A stretch of 10,049 bases of DNA from UBA1774 sp045223835 (GTDB taxonomy: Bacteria; Bacillota; Clostridia; Oscillospirales; Oscillospiraceae), in the NCBI GenBank assembly GCA_045223835.1, contig JBGUZS010000187.1, positions 1 through 10,049 of the forward strand. The letters are read 5' to 3'. Positions 1 to 6,626 of the stretch are shown here, one piece after another. The notes under the pieces were generated by a model that was not told the origin of the DNA, did not search any database, and saw only the letters and a list, made by a program, of their open reading frames with translations. The position numbers were made by a program, and so were the translations under genes. Numbering within the stretch: the first letter of the stretch is position 1; every line of letters starts with the position of its first letter.

Positions 1-268
1 AATCCGCGTTGTTGGCGGCGAAATCGGTCTCGATATTGACCTCGGTAACGGCGGCGGGGCAGCCGGATTCCGCCACATAGGCGGCGCAGATGCCCTCGGC
101 GGCCACGCGGCCGGCCTTCTTGGCGGCTGTAGCCAGGCCCTTCTCCCGCAGGAGCTCAACGGCCTTGTCCATATCTCCGTCGGCTTCGGTGAGGGCCTTT
201 TTGCACTCCATCATGCCGCAGTCGGTCATTTCGCGGAGCTTCTTTACATCAGCAGCGGTAAAAGCCAT
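1..268 (-). CDS. tsf: Elongation factor Ts, N-terminal part (cut by window edge)
   Basis: EF-Ts is the cytoplasmic guanine-nucleotide exchange factor that recycles EF-Tu from its GDP-bound to its GTP-bound form. The first 89 codons are visible. Residues 1-55 form the UBA-like N-terminal domain with the family signature (LREMTDCGMMECKKAL near residues 11-26, then GDMDKAVELLREKG). The EF-Tu-contacting core motif TDF-x-A-x-N follows at residues 81-87, here TDFAANN, with Ala where Val is usual. The ATG start at 268 is set by a strong AGGAGG ribosome binding site, built from the terminal Glu codons of rpsB, only 2 bp after the rpsB stop. The two genes are therefore co-transcribed and probably translationally coupled, as is usual for rpsB-tsf. 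The rest of the gene lies left of the window. Confidence 0.97.
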   Translation of the reverse strand, partial: MAFTAADVKKLREMTDCGMMECKKALTEADGDMDKAVELLREKGLATAAKKAGRVAAEGICAAYVAESGCPAAVTEVNIETDFAANNAD

Positions 269-270
269 GA

Positions 271-1014
271 TTATTCCTCCTCTTTCGCTTCCGCGGGGGC
301 GGCCTCGACGGGGGCGGCCTCCTCGGCGTCGGCGCCCTGGCGGCCCTCCTGCACGGCGTTGGCCATGGTGGAGCTGATCAGCCGGATGGCGCGGATGGCG
401 TCGTCGTTGCCGGGGATGGGGTAATCCACCTCATCGGGATCGCAGTTGGTATCCACGATGGCCACGATGGGGATCCGGAGCTTCCGGGCCTCGGCAATGG
501 CGTTGCGCTCCTTGCGGGGATCGATGACGAACATGGCGCTGGGCAGCCGGCGCATCTCCTGCACGCCGCCCAGGTACTTTTCCAGCTTGGCGATCTCGCC
601 GGTGAGCTTGATGACTTCCTTCTTGGGCAGCATATCGAAGGTGCCGTCCTCCTGCATCTTCCGGAGCTGCTGCAGCCGGTCGATCCGGGTGCGCATGGTC
701 TTGAAGTTGGTGAGCATGCCGCCCAGCCACCGGGCGTTGACGAAGTACATGCCCACGCGCTCGGCCTCTTCCTTCACCGCGTCCTGGGCCTGCTTCTTGG
801 TGCCCACGAAGAGGATGGTGCCGCCGTTTGCGGCGGTATCCCGCACGAAGTTGTAGGCCTCCTCCAGCTTCTTCACGGTCTTCTGCAGGTCAATGATATA
901 GATGCCGTTGCGCTCCATATAGATATAGGGCGCCATTTTGGGGTTCCAGCGCCGGGTCTGGTGGCCGAAGTGGACACCGGCTTCCAGCAGCTGCTTCATG
1001 GATACGACTGCCAT
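271..1014 (-). CDS. rpsB: 30S ribosomal protein S2
   Basis: S2 is a structural protein of the small ribosomal subunit, bound on the back of the 30S between head and body. The 247-residue product has the usual length. Family signatures are the N-terminal LLEAGVHFGHQTRRWNPKM (residues 9-27), ILFVGTKKQA (67-76), NARWLGGMLTN (93-103) and PIVAIVDTNCDPDEVDYPIP (182-201). Residues 223-247 form a low-complexity Ala/Glu tail, common in Bacillota. The ATG at 1014 is preceded by AGGAGG with good spacing. It is the first gene of the rpsB-tsf operon and has its own promoter at 1122-1150. In other bacteria S2 represses its own mRNA through the leader. Whether that happens here cannot be read from the sequence, although the leader does contain hairpins. 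Confidence 0.99.
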   Translation of the reverse strand: MAVVSMKQLLEAGVHFGHQTRRWNPKMAPYIYMERNGIYIIDLQKTVKKLEEAYNFVRDTAANGGTILFVGTKKQAQDAVKEEAERVGMYFVNARWLGGMLTNFKTMRTRIDRLQQLRKMQEDGTFDMLPKKEVIKLTGEIAKLEKYLGGVQEMRRLPSAMFVIDPRKERNAIAEARKLRIPIVAIVDTNCDPDEVDYPIPGNDDAIRAIRLISSTMANAVQEGRQGADAEEAAPVEAAPAEAKEEE

Positions 1015-1116
1015 TTTGCATTCCTCCTGTTTTTGTTTATTACCTCCACGGGGTCCGGCGAAACCGCCCGGCTGACCGGGAACGGGGCTTCGCTAGCAGT
1101 CCGTGTGCGTAATGCC
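1015..1116 (-). promoter_or_regulatory. rpsB mRNA leader with hairpins
   Basis: This is the untranslated leader between the predicted start point and the rpsB ATG. It contains a perfect 5-bp hairpin, CCCGG/CCGGG with a 4-base loop, at 1067-1080. Just downstream is a competing GC-rich hairpin built on GGCG/CGCC at about 1055-1070. The AGGAGG ribosome binding site is at 1022-1027. A leader of this length with structure before S2 is a plausible site of S2 autoregulation, but no known leader family was recognised, so the regulatory role is inference. Confidence 0.35.
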
Positions 1117-1121
1117 GAATA

Positions 1122-1150
1122 ATTATAGCAAGACCCATCCGCAAGTGCAA
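1122..1150 (-). promoter_or_regulatory. Promoter of rpsB-tsf
   Basis: Read on the minus strand, a -35 box TTGCAC (1145-1150) is followed by a 17-bp spacer and a perfect -10 box TATAAT (1122-1127). A TG dinucleotide one base upstream of the -10 box makes it an extended -10. Transcription should start near 1115, giving a leader of about 100 nt before rpsB. The -35 box lies about 30 bp from that of the divergent pepF promoter. Confidence 0.82.
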
Positions 1151-1180
1151 GCCTTTTTTTCGCAATTTTTGCTTCTTTCG

Positions 1181-1208
1181 TTGACTTCCGCCGCATCGGG
1201 GGTATAAT
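1181..1208 (+). promoter_or_regulatory. Promoter of pepF
   Basis: TTGACT (1181-1186), a 16-bp spacer and a perfect TATAAT (1203-1208) form a strong sigma-A type promoter. The start point would be near 1215, about 27 nt before the pepF ATG. It points away from the rpsB promoter, so the two genes share one divergent control region. Confidence 0.82.
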
Positions 1209-1241
1209 TGATCCGCCAGAATACCAGAAAGGAATACGATC

Positions 1242-3032
1242 ATGTCAGAACTGAAAGCCCGCCGGGAGATGGACCCGGCGTACCAGTGGGACTTTACCCC
1301 CATCTATCCCGATCAGGCGGCCTGGGAGGCGGAGCTCCGGGCCCTGACGCAGGAGGTGGAAGCCGTCGCCGCCCTGAAGGGGACCTTCAGGACCTCTCCC
1401 CAGAGCCTGAAGCGGGGGCTGGACGCCCTTTTCGCCCTGGAGGAGCGGCTGGAGAAATGCGTCATCTATGCCATGCTCCACCATTCCGCCGACGGGGGAG
1501 ACGAGGAATACCAGGCCATGAACGAGCGGGCGGAAAACCTGGCCAACGCCTGTTCCGCCGCCGTGAGCTTCCTGGAGCCGGAGATCCTCTCCATCGATCC
1601 GGATCAGCTCTCCGCCTGGCTGGATTGGCCGGATCTGCAGCTCTACCGCCACCGGATCCAGGACCTCTGCCGGACCCGGGAGCATGTGCTGGACGAGGCT
1701 GCGGAGGGCATGCTGGCCCGGCTGGACCGCCCCGCCGCCGCCCCGGGAAACGCCTTCTCCATGCTCCACGCCGTGGACATGACCTTCCCGAAGATCAGGG
1801 ATGAGGAAGGGAAGGAGGTCACCCTCACCAACGGCAATTTCGCCGTGTTCCGGGAGAGCCGGGATCCCCGGGTGCGGGAGGACGCCTTCCGCCTCTATTT
1901 CGGCGCCTTCGCCCAGTTCAAGAATACCCTTACCGCCCTGTACGCCGGAAACGTGCAGATGGATAATTTCCGGGCCGCCACCCGGCATTACCCGGATGCC
2001 TGCGCCGCCTCCCTGGACAGGAACAATGTGCCCGTGAGCGTGTATGACAGCCTGATCTCCGCGGTGCACGGGGCCCTGCCGGATATGCACTGGTATCTGG
2101 AGCTCCGCCGGAAGCGCCTGGGGCTCAGCGAGCTCCACCTCTGCGACCTGTATACCCCCATTGTGGAGAATGTGGAGTTCCCCGTTTCCTTCGCCGAATC
2201 CCGGGACCTGGTGAAGAAGGCCCTCCTGCCCCTGGGGTCGGAGTACCAGACCCTGCTGGACCGGGCCTACGACGAGAAATGGATGGATGTATACGAGAAC
2301 AAGGGCAAGGATACGGGCGCCTTCTCCTGCGGCGTCTACGGGGCCCATCCCTATGTCCTGCTGAATTACACGGATACCCTGGAGGACGCCTTCACCGTGG
2401 CCCATGAGCTGGGCCATTCCATGCACAGCTTCTTCAGCGACCGGGCCAACCCCTATGTCAACGCGGGGTATTCCCTCATGGTGGCGGAGGTGGCCTCCAC
2501 GGTGAACGAGGTGCTGCTCAGCCGGTACCTGCTGAAAACCGAGACGGATCCCCGGCGGAAGGCCTATGTGCTGAACCGCTTCCTGGAGGGCTTCCGCACC
2601 ACCCTCTTCCGCCAGACCCTGTTCGCGGAGTTCGAGCGGAAGGCTCATGAGATGGACGCCGCCGGGGAGCCCCTCACCGCCGCCGCCCTCTCCCAGGTAT
2701 ACCATGACCTGAACGCCCTGTACTACGAGGGCTGCGTAACGGACGACTACGGGGATATCGAGTGGGCCCGCATCCCCCATTTTTACCGGTCCTTCTATGT
2801 GTATCAGTATGCCACGGGCTTCAGCAGCGCCGTGGCCATCGCCCGGCATATCCTGGATACCGGGGATGCCTCGGGTTATCTCCGCTTCCTCACCACCGGC
2901 GGCAGCGACTACCCTCTGGAGGAGCTGAAGCTCGCCGGGGTGGATCTGACGAATCCGGAGACGGTAAAGGACGCCCTGGCGGTCTTCTCCCAGACCCTTA
3001 CGGAATTCGAGGAGATCCTGAACAGCCTGTAA
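1242..3032 (+). CDS. pepF: Oligoendopeptidase F (M3 family zinc peptidase)
   Basis: This is a cytoplasmic zinc metallopeptidase that cleaves short peptides, in the PepF branch of family M3. The 596-residue length matches the family. The N-terminus (WDFTPIYPDQAAWEAEL, about residues 16-32) is typical of PepF. The catalytic centre is HELGH at 388-392: His388 and His392 bind zinc and Glu389 is the catalytic base. Glu416 in the VAEVAS motif is the third ligand, 28 residues after His388. The preceding KGKDTGAF and HPYVLLNYTDT motifs and the later FYRSFYVYQYATGF segment (about 510-523) also match the family. The ATG at 1242 follows AAAGGA with 8-nt spacing and a strong promoter. No signal peptide is seen. 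The gene ends inside the convergent hydrolase gene, with no hairpin/T-run terminator visible just after its stop. Likely roles are peptide nutrition and turnover. Confidence 0.96.
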   Translation: MSELKARREMDPAYQWDFTPIYPDQAAWEAELRALTQEVEAVAALKGTFRTSPQSLKRGLDALFALEERLEKCVIYAMLHHSADGGDEEYQAMNERAENLANACSAAVSFLEPEILSIDPDQLSAWLDWPDLQLYRHRIQDLCRTREHVLDEAAEGMLARLDRPAAAPGNAFSMLHAVDMTFPKIRDEEGKEVTLTNGNFAVFRESRDPRVREDAFRLYFGAFAQFKNTLTALYAGNVQMDNFRAATRHYPDACAASLDRNNVPVSVYDSLISAVHGALPDMHWYLELRRKRLGLSELHLCDLYTPIVENVEFPVSFAESRDLVKKALLPLGSEYQTLLDRAYDEKWMDVYENKGKDTGAFSCGVYGAHPYVLLNYTDTLEDAFTVAHELGHSMHSFFSDRANPYVNAGYSLMVAEVASTVNEVLLSRYLLKTETDPRRKAYVLNRFLEGFRTTLFRQTLFAEFERKAHEMDAAGEPLTAAALSQVYHDLNALYYEGCVTDDYGDIEWARIPHFYRSFYVYQYATGFSSAVAIARHILDTGDASGYLRFLTTGGSDYPLEELKLAGVDLTNPETVKDALAVFSQTLTEFEEILNSL

Positions 3033-3867
3033 GGAAGGCGAACAGGCCGCGCAGATAGGCCTCCCGGTCCCGGAGGAACCCGTCCCCGTGGCCGGACCGG
3101 AGCCGCAGGAGGCGGCTGGACTTCCCCGCGAGGAAATACAGTCTCTCGGCCTCAGCCGCCGGGACCAGGTCATCCCCCTCCCCATGGAGGAACAGGATGG
3201 GCGCCCTGGTCCCGGCGGTCTGTCTGCGGAGGGTGGGGGAAGCCGGATCCGCCCCCGCCGCCAGGCGGAGGAAGGCGGAGACCCCCCATTCCAGGAGCGG
3301 GCCTCCCCCGGCAGAAAGCCGCTTCCCCGGAGCCAGCGGATCGGGAACGGGACTGTCCGCCACCACGGCCAGGAGCCCGGCAGGCCGCTCCCCCGCGGCG
3401 GCCAAGGCGGCGTTGGCCCCCAGGTCCACGCCGTGGAGGACGATCTGCGCCGTGGGATACCGGTCCCGGATCAGGTCCATCCAGGCCAGGATATCCTTCC
3501 CGTCCCCCATGCCCAGGCCCTTGTATTTCCCGCCGCTTCCCCCGCAGCCCCGCAGGTCCGGGATCAGGGTGTTCCAGCCTCGCTCCCCATAGGCCTCCCC
3601 CAGTCCGGTGAGGCTCTCCCCTGTCTCCCCCCAGCCATGGAGGAGCAGGACCCAGGCCTCTCCGGTTCCCCCGGTGCGGGCGGAGGCCCGGAGCCGGACT
3701 CCGTCTGCGGCGGTGAGTGTCCATTCCTCCCCCGGCGGCGGGCTGCCCGCCTGCCCACGCCCCGCCAGGCCCAGGGCCAGGCCGCGGGAGAGGAGGAGCC
3801 ACGCAGCCAGGGCCCCCAGCAACGCCCCCGCCCCAGGGGGGAGGACAGATCGGTAAAAGCGTTTCAT
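2998..3867 (-). CDS. Membrane-anchored alpha/beta hydrolase, YqkD-like, with Asp at the nucleophile position
   Basis: The 289-residue protein starts with MKRFYR and a hydrophobic segment (about 10-36), so it is probably anchored with the catalytic domain outside. The fold markers are in order: oxyanion-hole HGWGETG (77-83), DLRGCGGSGG (104-113), the nucleophile elbow LHGVDLGAN (144-152), HGEGDDLVP (228-236, acid Asp232) and SGHGDGF (258-264, His260). This pattern is that of the COG1073/YqkD group, whose elbow normally reads GxSxG. Here the serine is Asp148, read directly from a GAC codon. An Asp nucleophile is known in haloalkane dehalogenases and epoxide hydrolases of the same fold, so this could be a different chemistry or an inactive enzyme. 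The start has no good ribosome binding site. The 3' end overlaps convergent pepF by 35 bp. Substrate unknown. Confidence 0.85.
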   Translation of the reverse strand: MKRFYRSVLPPGAGALLGALAAWLLLSRGLALGLAGRGQAGSPPPGEEWTLTAADGVRLRASARTGGTGEAWVLLLHGWGETGESLTGLGEAYGERGWNTLIPDLRGCGGSGGKYKGLGMGDGKDILAWMDLIRDRYPTAQIVLHGVDLGANAALAAAGERPAGLLAVVADSPVPDPLAPGKRLSAGGGPLLEWGVSAFLRLAAGADPASPTLRRQTAGTRAPILFLHGEGDDLVPAAEAERLYFLAGKSSRLLRLRSGHGDGFLRDREAYLRGLFAFLTGCSGSPRIP

Positions 3868-3869
3868 GG

Positions 3870-3900
3870 GAAAAGTATGGACAAAGGGGCAGAAAAGTAT
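3870..3900. repeat. Direct repeat GAAAAGTAT x2 before the hydrolase start
   Basis: The 9-mer GAAAAGTAT occurs at 3870-3878 and 3892-3900, 22 bp apart from start to start, about two helical turns. It lies in the short gap upstream of the hydrolase ATG. Read on the minus strand, each copy contains an -10-like element (TATACT and CATACT), but no convincing -35 box lies at the right distance. It may be an operator or a weak tandem promoter, or chance in an AT-rich patch. Confidence 0.35.
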
Positions 3901-3965
3901 ACCCGGGCCGGCGGCCCCTGGGGAAGCGGTCGGCGGGCTTTCCCGCCCCGGGAAAAACTCCGATC

Positions 3966-3995
3966 AAAAACCCCCGCGGAGCGCATCCGCGGGGG
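3966..3995 (-). terminator. Intrinsic terminator of the methyltransferase/peptidase operon
   Basis: A perfect 10-bp inverted repeat, CCCCCGCGGA (3971-3980) and TCCGCGGGGG (3986-3995), encloses the 5-base loop GCGCA. On the minus strand it is followed directly by five T residues (3966-3970). It lies 24 bp after the stop codon of the M14 peptidase gene and separates that operon from the hydrolase gene downstream. Confidence 0.93.
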
Positions 3996-4019
3996 TCCAG
4001 ACTCTGTTCGCAGCAGCCC

Positions 4020-5273
4020 TCATGGGGCTATATCCAGGGCCTCCTGCCCCAGGGTGAGATAGAGGGAATAGATCCCGTCCACCACCTCCGGGAACAGCTC
4101 CGGGGGATAGGGATCCTCCGCCAGATAGGGGCAGAGCTCCAAGGTGGCGCAGAACTTTCCCGTTTCCACCCGGGCGGTGTTCACCAGGTAACCGCCCCGG
4201 TCCGTCACGTCCTCCGCCCCCATGAGCCCGTAGCCGAAGGCGTTGGAAAGCCGCCGGGCAATGGGAAAATGGGCGTCGTACAGGTCCAGGGTATCCGTAT
4301 CCAGCCAGTAGATCACCTCGCCCCGGATATGCAGGGAGATGAGCAGGAGCCAGTCGCTGCTGTCCAGCAGGTCCTGCATGGCACGGGCCTCCGGCTCGCT
4401 CAGGGGCTCCGGCCCGCACCAGCCCGCGTCGCAGGGACCCTGGATCTCGTCCCGGATCCCCCATTTATGGGCAAAGTTTCCGTTTAAGTCCACTCCCCGG
4501 ATATTGGCTTTCCAGTCGGAAAAGTCGTGATCCTCGGTATAGCCCATAGCCAGGATGGCGTCCGGGTCCTGCACCGCCCCCAGCCCCTTCTGGGCCAGCT
4601 CGATCCCGTCCGGGTTGGCCATGGGGAGGATGCGGAACTTCACCTGATCCAGGATCTCCCGGTACCGTACCCCGTTCCATTCCCCGTCCGCCCGATATTC
4701 CTGGCAGTACTGGTCCACCAGGTACATGACCACGTTGGTGGCCATGTGCTCGCAGGCATGCATGGAGGAGATGACCACCACCTCCCGGTCCCCCCGGCCG
4801 AAGTCGAAGGCGGGGATCGTGCGTCCCTCCGCCGTCTCCCCCAGGCTGTAGACCCGGATGAGCTCCGGATACCGCTCCTCCAGCGCCGTCAGGTCCGCCC
4901 GGAGCTGGGCATAGTCATAGAGGCAGTAGGGGTTGACGACGGACTCCGCCGAAAGGCCCGCAGGGGTGAAGTCCCTGGCTTCGGGCGCGGCGGAAGGCGC
5001 CGGGGTTGGCTCCGGCGTGGGTTCCGGGGTTGGCTCCGGGGTTGGCTCCGGCGTGGTCTCCGGGGCGGGGGCAGGCTCCGGTGTGGGGGGCGGCGCTGTC
5101 TTCGAAACGGGATCTGCAGTGAAGAGGGGAGCCTTCTCAGGGGCGGAGGTCCCGGAGGGAGCCGGATCTCCGGTCCAGATCAGGAGCGCCAGGACGCCCG
5201 TGATCATCAGGGCCAGGATCAGGCAGCCCACCAGGACCTCCGTCAGACAACTGCCGCGAGGTCTGTTTTTCAC
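4020..5273 (-). CDS. Surface-anchored M14 zinc carboxypeptidase-like peptidase
   Basis: The 417-residue protein has a basic start, a hydrophobic segment (about 13-33), a Pro/Glu/Thr-rich linker (about 60-98) and an M14 catalytic domain (about 115-410). Zinc ligands are His172 and Glu175 (HACE) and His315 (SLHIRGE). Glu379 (FCATLELCPY) is the catalytic glutamate. The segment WKANIRGVDLNGNF (254-267) resembles YqgT/ENP1-type enzymes that cut gamma-D-Glu-diamino-acid bonds in peptidoglycan. The substrate-carboxylate arginine of classical carboxypeptidases (LNRNF) is Gly265 here, so simple C-terminal trimming is less likely. The linker suggests reach through the cell wall. Start is GTG at 5273, 3 bp after the stop of the methyltransferase gene, with no close ribosome binding site (AGAAAGG lies about 17 nt away), so translation is probably coupled. 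The N-terminus also resembles a type IV prepilin leader. Exact substrate unknown. Confidence 0.9.
   Translation of the reverse strand: MKNRPRGSCLTEVLVGCLILALMITGVLALLIWTGDPAPSGTSAPEKAPLFTADPVSKTAPPPTPEPAPAPETTPEPTPEPTPEPTPEPTPAPSAAPEARDFTPAGLSAESVVNPYCLYDYAQLRADLTALEERYPELIRVYSLGETAEGRTIPAFDFGRGDREVVVISSMHACEHMATNVVMYLVDQYCQEYRADGEWNGVRYREILDQVKFRILPMANPDGIELAQKGLGAVQDPDAILAMGYTEDHDFSDWKANIRGVDLNGNFAHKWGIRDEIQGPCDAGWCGPEPLSEPEARAMQDLLDSSDWLLLISLHIRGEVIYWLDTDTLDLYDAHFPIARRLSNAFGYGLMGAEDVTDRGGYLVNTARVETGKFCATLELCPYLAEDPYPPELFPEVVDGIYSLYLTLGQEALDIAP
5002..5061. repeat. Five tandem 12-bp repeats coding TPEP units
   Basis: Five imperfect 12-bp units of the type GGGGTTGGCTCC lie end to end, with degenerate continuations up to about 5090. 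On the minus strand they encode the Thr-Pro-Glu-Pro linker of the M14 peptidase. Being in frame and nearly identical, they could expand or contract by slippage and change linker length without breaking the gene. Confidence 0.85.
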
Positions 5274-5276
5274 GGA

Positions 5277-6338
5277 TTACGCACAGTAAACCTTTCTGGA
5301 AACTTCATAGAGGATATACGGTGCCTTCTCGGGGGCGAAGCGCAGGTTGCCCAGGGCATGGGGGTGCTTCCGCACGAAGGTTTCGATGACCTCCCGCAGC
5401 TCCTCCTCGCCCATGTCCTCCTGGATGCCGGTGATGGGCATGCCCAGGACGATCTGGTCGCCGTACTTCTCATAGAGCATTTCAAAGTCGTTCATGGGCT
5501 GGCCGGACCAGGAATCCACCCCGGCGTCGATCATGGCGGGGACCAGCATCTCGTTCTTGCCGCAGGAATGGAGATCCAGCTTCATGCCGTACTTGTGGGC
5601 GCTGTCCACCACCCGCTTCAGGTAGGGAACGATCATCTCCCGCACGGTGGCCAGGCTGAAGAAGGGTGCCCGCTGGGAACCCCAGTCATCGTGGAAGTTG
5701 ATCACGTCCGCGTCAAAGTACTTCTTGTAGTAGCCCATGTATTCGTCGTAGAAGATGGCCAGCTTATCGAAGAGGCGATGCACCGCATCCTGCTGATCCT
5801 CGTCAATGAGGGCGAAGGCGGCGTCCTCAAAGTCTACGAAAGAGATGAGTCTCTCGAAGAAGCCGGTGAGGATGGTGACCACCAGGGTCCTGCCGGGCTT
5901 GATGTAGTTCTCCTTGTTCCGCTTGCCGGCGGCTTCCCAGTCCATGAGGTTTTCCACCTTGGGGAAGGTGATGTAGTCTTCCCAGTGGTTCAGATCCTTC
6001 ACCTTGGGCTCGCCGGGCCGGACCATGGAGCCGCCCACAGTGGGGATATACTCCCATTCCACGCCGAACATATCCGGTCCGCCGGCCTTGCTCAGGTCCA
6101 GCTTCTCCGCCTCAAAGACGAAGCCCCGGGCGATATTATCCGGGCACATGGGGGTGATCACCTGGGTGTCGCCGTTGCCGGGCATCCAGAGGGGAAGCTC
6201 CTTGCTCAGAAGCAGCATGTGGTTGTCCCTGGGGCTGATGGGGGTATTGAAGATGGGGGTGGGCTTCATGTTGGGGCCGAAGCCGGGGTTGAAGCCGATG
6301 GGCTCCAGTTCTTTGGGATCAAAAGGTATACGTTTCAT
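5277..6338 (-). CDS. Uroporphyrinogen decarboxylase-like methyltransferase family protein
   Basis: The 353-residue protein has a UroD/MtaA-type TIM barrel. Markers are NFHDDWGSQ (about residues 214-222), DLHSCGKNEMLVP (255-267), AGVDSWSGQP (272-281) and KYGDQIVLG (291-299). The haem-pathway UroD N-terminal signature is absent, so true uroporphyrinogen decarboxylase is unlikely. Relatives with His-x-Cys are zinc-dependent methyltransferases acting between methyl donors, corrinoid proteins and coenzyme M or folate. Here His257 and Cys259 are present, but a third Cys ligand at the usual distance (about 75 residues on) is missing. A longer frame can start at TTG (6359), but the ATG at 6338 is chosen because AGAGGAG sits 8 nt upstream of it. 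It is the first gene of an operon with the M14 peptidase. No corrinoid protein gene is adjacent. Substrate unknown. Confidence 0.85.
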   Translation of the reverse strand: MKRIPFDPKELEPIGFNPGFGPNMKPTPIFNTPISPRDNHMLLLSKELPLWMPGNGDTQVITPMCPDNIARGFVFEAEKLDLSKAGGPDMFGVEWEYIPTVGGSMVRPGEPKVKDLNHWEDYITFPKVENLMDWEAAGKRNKENYIKPGRTLVVTILTGFFERLISFVDFEDAAFALIDEDQQDAVHRLFDKLAIFYDEYMGYYKKYFDADVINFHDDWGSQRAPFFSLATVREMIVPYLKRVVDSAHKYGMKLDLHSCGKNEMLVPAMIDAGVDSWSGQPMNDFEMLYEKYGDQIVLGMPITGIQEDMGEEELREVIETFVRKHPHALGNLRFAPEKAPYILYEVSRKVYCA

Positions 6339-6435
6339 CTCTTGCACTCCTCTTTTCAATATAATTCAATTTGATCAATCCGTGTTTTCCGGGGGTCCTT
6401 CCTGCGGCGGGAGCCCCCCTGTCTGACTGCTTCAT

Positions 6436-6464
6436 ATCATAACATCTTCCGGCGGGATTTACAA
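6436..6464 (-). promoter_or_regulatory. Promoter of the methyltransferase/peptidase operon
   Basis: On the minus strand, TTGTAA (6459-6464), a 17-bp spacer and TATGAT (6436-6441) form a promoter, with TG placed for an extended -10. The leader would be about 90 nt. It includes a GC-rich imperfect hairpin at about 6390-6419 (GGGGG/CCCCC) that lacks a T-run. Confidence 0.68.
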
Positions 6465-6481
6465 TAGGGGATACGGAGCTG

Positions 6482-6507
6482 AAAAACGCGGACCGGAGCT
6501 GTCCCGC
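6482..6507 (-). terminator. Terminator-like hairpin in the divergent intergenic region
   Basis: Read on the minus strand, GC-GGAC (6507-6501, one bulged G at 6505) pairs with GTCCGC (6493-6488) around a 7-base loop. It is followed by G and then five T residues (6486-6482). It lies upstream of the methyltransferase promoter, and no minus-strand gene enters it. A GC-rich palindrome (CCGCC-CA-GGCGG, 6507-6518) abuts it. It could end a short minus-strand RNA or block antisense transcription, or be chance. Confidence 0.35.
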
Positions 6508-6597
6508 CGCCCAGGCGGCGCCGACCCAGCCGGGGAGTGATTTTCCCGATGACCGGGATCGCCTCCGGCGGGGGGCGTTCCGGCAGGGGGCTCCCTC

Positions 6598-6626
6598 TTG
6601 CGCCCGCTTACCTTCCATGCTACAAT
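6598..6626 (+). promoter_or_regulatory. Promoter of the esterase gene
   Basis: TTGCGC (6598-6603), a 17-bp spacer and TACAAT (6621-6626) form the promoter, with TG at the extended -10 position. It stands in an AT-rich stretch just before a strong ribosome binding site, AAGGAGG (6647-6653), 7 nt from the ATG. It points away from the methyltransferase promoter. Confidence 0.72.

Noticed and set aside
1245..3185. 646-codon open frame antisense to pepF
   Set aside because: It is a shadow of the strong third-position G/C bias of pepF: the translation is rich in Gly, His, Gln and Val and shows no family motif, while the plus strand encodes a complete M3 peptidase.
3902..3952. GC-rich palindromes such as GGCGGG/CCCGCC near 3932-3947 as a terminator
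   Set aside because: No T-run follows on either strand. The convincing terminator is the next hairpin at 3966-3995.
6339..6359. TTG at 6359 as the methyltransferase start
   Set aside because: The ATG at 6338 has AGAGGAG at good spacing, whereas the TTG start would place this ribosome binding site inside the coding region.
4527..6374. 615-codon open frame antisense to the M14 peptidase and methyltransferase genes
   Set aside because: It spans two genes with clear families on the other strand, has low-complexity Gly/Arg and Val/His composition, and shows no recognisable domain.
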